Source of the DNA: Deltaproteobacteria bacterium
GTDB taxonomy: Bacteria; Bdellovibrionota_C; UBA2361; SZUA-149; JADZAE01
DNA length: 64,000 nt
Direction: 5' to 3'
NCBI GenBank assembly: GCA_020852715.1
Contig: JADZAE010000003.1
Location: 1-64,000, forward strand
Shown here: one piece after another, positions 61,768 to 64,000 of the stretch
Layout of the letters: every line of letters begins with the position of its first letter
How positions within the stretch are numbered: position 1 is the first letter of the stretch
Program-made: the position numbers and the translations under genes
The notes under the pieces: model-generated
What the model saw: only the letters and a program-made list of their open reading frames with translations
Database searches by the model: none
What the model was told of the DNA's origin: nothing

Positions 61768-61806
61768 ATGCTTTATAGTCTAGGCTCATACATTAGCGGA
61801 ATGTAA
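61768..61806 (+). CDS. Possible 12-residue peptide
   Basis: MLYSLGSYISGM with AAAGGAGG 7 nt ahead, ending 26 nt before the acidic-protein gene. May be a leader peptide, or the sequence may act only as RNA. Very short. Confidence 0.2.
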   Translation: MLYSLGSYISGM

Positions 61807-61832
61807 AACTTATAAATTATTCAAAGGAATTT

Positions 61833-62192
61833 ATGGTAGCAATTAAGAAAAATAATGGCAAGTTGGACCAAGTATTTTCAGAGTTATTTCAGGTATTCAC
61901 AGAGATAGAAGAGCAGCTTGATAAGAAGTTCGCCAACGACGAAGAAGGATTTTCGACAGCTATACTTGAGGCAATCGAAAGCGCTATTGATACCGCTATT
62001 GAAGAACATGATGCCAGCGCTTCTGCCGTTGCTCAAATGCTCGCAGCGTTCACAGAGGCTCTTGAAGAAATAGATCCCTCAGCTTTTGAGGAAATTGAGG
62101 AAGATGATGACTACGATTTTGACGATGGAGACGTTGATGATCTCGATGACTACGACGAGGATGATGAAGATGATGACGACGAGGACGAATAA
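61833..62192 (+). CDS. Hypothetical protein with very acidic tail
   Basis: A 119-residue protein. Residues 8-82 look like two or three amphipathic helices (VFSELFQVFTEIEEQLDKKF, AILEAIESAIDTAIEEHDASASAVAQMLAAFTEALEEI). The last 37 residues are almost entirely Asp and Glu with some Tyr and Phe. No family recognised. Acidic tails like this occur in RNA polymerase delta-type proteins and histone-mimic or chaperone proteins, but the head does not clearly match these. AAAGGAA precedes the ATG. Confidence 0.65.
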   Translation: MVAIKKNNGKLDQVFSELFQVFTEIEEQLDKKFANDEEGFSTAILEAIESAIDTAIEEHDASASAVAQMLAAFTEALEEIDPSAFEEIEEDDDYDFDDGDVDDLDDYDEDDEDDDDEDE

Positions 62193-62223
62193 TAGAGGTA
62201 TTTTGTTTTAATGGCGGGGTCTT

Positions 62224-62952
62224 ATGTGTGTTAACTTTGATATAATAGTAAAATATATATTCAAATTAGGTATTGTCTGTCTAGTTGGAACCGTATTGTT
62301 TGCCTGTAGCGGTTCAAGTAATGATGAATACTACACGGGTAGAGTGAGGATAGCCCACATTAATCCGGAAATTGCCAATCTCGACATAATGCTTAATGAT
62401 TCTGATGAACGCATTGAGTTAACATATGGTGAGGTAACAGATTATATGCGCTACGACGAGGGAAGCATTAATTTTCGTGTTACTCGTAAGGGGAGTCCTA
62501 TCCCTCTAATATCAAGTACGATTAGGGTGGATGCCGATGAGTATTCGACGGTATTTATAACCGGAACAGTTAAGGAAGCTGATTTTGTTCAAGACGCTGA
62601 TTCTCAAATCGAGTCTACGACGGGAATAGCCAAGATTCGTTTTGCGGCAATGTATGACGTAACTAATATTAACAAGGAAGACTACGATTTGTATTTGCTT
62701 AACCCAGGCAGCAATATAAATTTAATGAACCCCGCTGTTGAGAGAATTGATTTTCAGGATGTGACTTCCTATTATGAAGTTGACACAGGAGTAGTTCAAG
62801 TAGTTCTCACTAAAACAGAGACAAAAGAGATAGTCTATGATTCAGGCTTTGTAAATCTAGACGATCAGAAGGTATATACTTTTGTTTTGATGGAGCGAAT
62901 TGGCGGAGGCCTACCTCTCGAGGGTATGCTCATAAACGACGCCGAGCTCTAA
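62224..62952 (+). CDS. DUF4397-like lipoprotein
   Basis: A 242-residue protein with a lipoprotein signal (hydrophobic about 12-27, LFACS with Cys at 28). Two immunoglobulin-like repeats resemble DUF4397: VRIAHINPEIANLDIMLND followed by a GEVTDYMRYDEGSINFRVTR segment, then IRFAAMYDVTNINKEDYDLYLLN followed by VTSYYEVDTGVVQVVLT. Likely an envelope or surface protein; no enzyme motif. It follows the acidic-protein gene by 31 nt. Confidence 0.75.
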   Translation: MCVNFDIIVKYIFKLGIVCLVGTVLFACSGSSNDEYYTGRVRIAHINPEIANLDIMLNDSDERIELTYGEVTDYMRYDEGSINFRVTRKGSPIPLISSTIRVDADEYSTVFITGTVKEADFVQDADSQIESTTGIAKIRFAAMYDVTNINKEDYDLYLLNPGSNINLMNPAVERIDFQDVTSYYEVDTGVVQVVLTKTETKEIVYDSGFVNLDDQKVYTFVLMERIGGGLPLEGMLINDAEL

Positions 62953-63064
62953 TGGCGTAACGTGCAATTTGTTTAATAAAGAAAAACCTCTAGGCAAAAG
63001 GTGCGTATTTATCTAGTATAGCCCTGTTTAGATGCGCATCATGTCGAAGTATGGAGGTAGTGAA

Positions 63065-64000
63065 TTGGCTTCTAACGCAAGAAAACGTGTTCCGGTTTTG
63101 CCGCGTCACAGTGATCGACCCAAAAAAAAGTCCCAGGAAGATGAGACTCCGCGCACTTTAGTGCGTGAAAGTATAGCTGTTTCTCTTTTTGCCGTTGCAG
63201 CGTTTATTCTCATCTCGCTTTATTCCAATTTATCCGGAGCAAGCTTTGCTTTCACGGAGGATGCTCAACAAATAATTCGCAACCCTAAGGCTTCAGAGAA
63301 TACGGTTGGGTTAGTGGGTCAACTGCTTTCCGAATTTTTAATAGGTTGGTTAGGTTGGTGTTCCTTTGTAACAGCGATTTGGGCCTTGCTTCTTAGTAGG
63401 AACGTTTGGAAGTTTGGCTGGCCTTCCCGGATCAATGATACACTGTGGGGATTTTTCCTTTCATTTGTTGGCTCGCTATTTATGGTTGTATCTTGCGCAA
63501 TTATGGCCTCTGTATTTTTTGGTTATAGCGGCGGTGGAAGGATAGGGGCGAAGCTCTCAATTCTGCTAATAAATTATGTCAACCAAGTTGGCGCACTGTT
63601 AATTGCCTTTGTTGTTTTTATTGTTTCCCTTGGTATAAGCACGGGCATAGGCACATCACGCATAATTACACTTTCTACCTCAATATTGAGCTATTTACAG
63701 ACATTACTATTTGATGCTGCGTTTGCGCTGAAAGCCATTCTATACCGCGTCGCGAGTGGCAATGCCGGTTTTTTACGTTTTTTGGCAAAAGTAACTTTGT
63801 CTCTTGCCTCTATTATACAAAAGCTAATTATGGCTGTCGTTTTATTACCGCTTCGCCTATTTAATGCTATTACTTTTCCTATTCGTTGGTTTTTTAAAAT
63901 CGGTTCTGTTAATAATACAGTGGAAAATGTGGCACCAAGCTCTGACAAATTTGTTTTAGGGAATGAACTTGATTCAAAAGTTAGGGTTTTGCGATCTAGC
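63065..64000 (+). CDS. ftsK: DNA translocase FtsK, N-terminal part (runs off window)
   Basis: Open to the window end: 312 codons are visible. A short basic start (ASNARKRVPVLPRHSDRPKKK) is followed by four to five membrane helices in the FtsK_4TM layout: FAVAAFILISLYSN, the NTVGLVGQLLSEFLIGWLGWCSFVTAIWALLL region, LWGFFLSFVGSLFMVVSCAIMAS, then GGRIGAKLSILLINYVNQVGALLIAFVVF. The motor and gamma domains lie beyond the window. FtsK moves DNA at the division septum. TTG at 63065 chosen because GGAGG is 7 nt ahead; in-frame ATGs at 63032 and 63041 have no ribosome-binding site but remain possible. Confidence 0.85.
   Translation, partial: MASNARKRVPVLPRHSDRPKKKSQEDETPRTLVRESIAVSLFAVAAFILISLYSNLSGASFAFTEDAQQIIRNPKASENTVGLVGQLLSEFLIGWLGWCSFVTAIWALLLSRNVWKFGWPSRINDTLWGFFLSFVGSLFMVVSCAIMASVFFGYSGGGRIGAKLSILLINYVNQVGALLIAFVVFIVSLGISTGIGTSRIITLSTSILSYLQTLLFDAAFALKAILYRVASGNAGFLRFLAKVTLSLASIIQKLIMAVVLLPLRLFNAITFPIRWFFKIGSVNNTVENVAPSSDKFVLGNELDSKVRVLRSS

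Noticed and set aside
1..64000. Insertion sequences, integrases or prophage genes
   Set aside because: No transposase, integrase or phage structural gene was recognised. Only the small tRNA-linked repeat hints at mobility.

Overview
The window is from an AT-rich (by eye about 40% GC) Gram-negative bacterial chromosome. Lipoprotein signals, a type IV pilus cluster, a sigma54 activator network, a FtsY with an N-terminal membrane anchor, a pyr operon led by pyrR, and a type III secretion export gate together look most like a deltaproteobacteria-type lineage. This is inferred from gene content and protein style. No rRNA is present to settle it, and I do not name a genus.

Layout. 1-420: tRNA-Asp embedded in copies of a 45-72 bp repeat, with a broken second tRNA-Asp fragment. 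421-2713 (-): mnmA and a TPR protein. 2891-4312: NtrC-type response regulator. 4710-12218: translation operon rimP-nusA-rnpM(ylxR)-infB-rbfA-nrnA-truB. 12272-14655: M48 lipoprotein peptidase (-) and comEC (+), divergent. 14893-22345: pyrimidine operon pyrR-pyrB-pyrC-carA-carB behind a recognisable PyrR-binding RNA. 22463-25522: greA, cca (-), tRNA-Ile, tRNA-Ala, a GntR regulator. 25748-30637: smc-ftsY. 30960-36885 (-): gltD-gltB. 37008-38153: aminotransferase broken by one in-frame stop. 38405-41931: lipoprotein, lytic transglycosylase, pgsA, metK. 41999-49680: pilA, pgi, and pilB-pilC plus a membrane-bound sigma54 activator. 49931-51318 (-): a small charged protein and a TPR protein. 51691-58909: type III secretion/flagellar export mini-cluster. 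58916-60641 (-): rplU-rpmA-obg. 60928-64000: lipoproteins, a very acidic protein, and the 5' part of ftsK, which runs off the window.

Working together. Most of the window is core housekeeping (translation initiation, pyrimidine and glutamate synthesis, chromosome segregation, membrane targeting). Two accessory systems stand out. In the first, pilA has a well-spaced sigma54 (-24/-12) promoter. The gene next to pilC encodes a protein with a PilS-like membrane sensor and PAS domain joined directly to a PilR-like AAA+/HTH module, with no histidine kinase and no receiver, so it looks like a one-component sensor-activator. In the second, the cluster encodes an inner-rod-like protein, a coiled-coil stalk protein and SctR/S/T/U. 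SctU (FlhB) stops at about the place where the NPTH self-cleavage motif should be. The missing cytoplasmic domain is encoded by a separate 89-residue gene (FlhX-like) 3.2 kb downstream, and a large hybrid-sensor histidine kinase gene lies between the two halves. I consider this split export switch the most interesting thing in the window.

Limits: all assignments come from reading motifs and protein style. No database search, alignment or folding program was run. Promoter, operator and small-ORF calls are by eye and carry low to moderate confidence.
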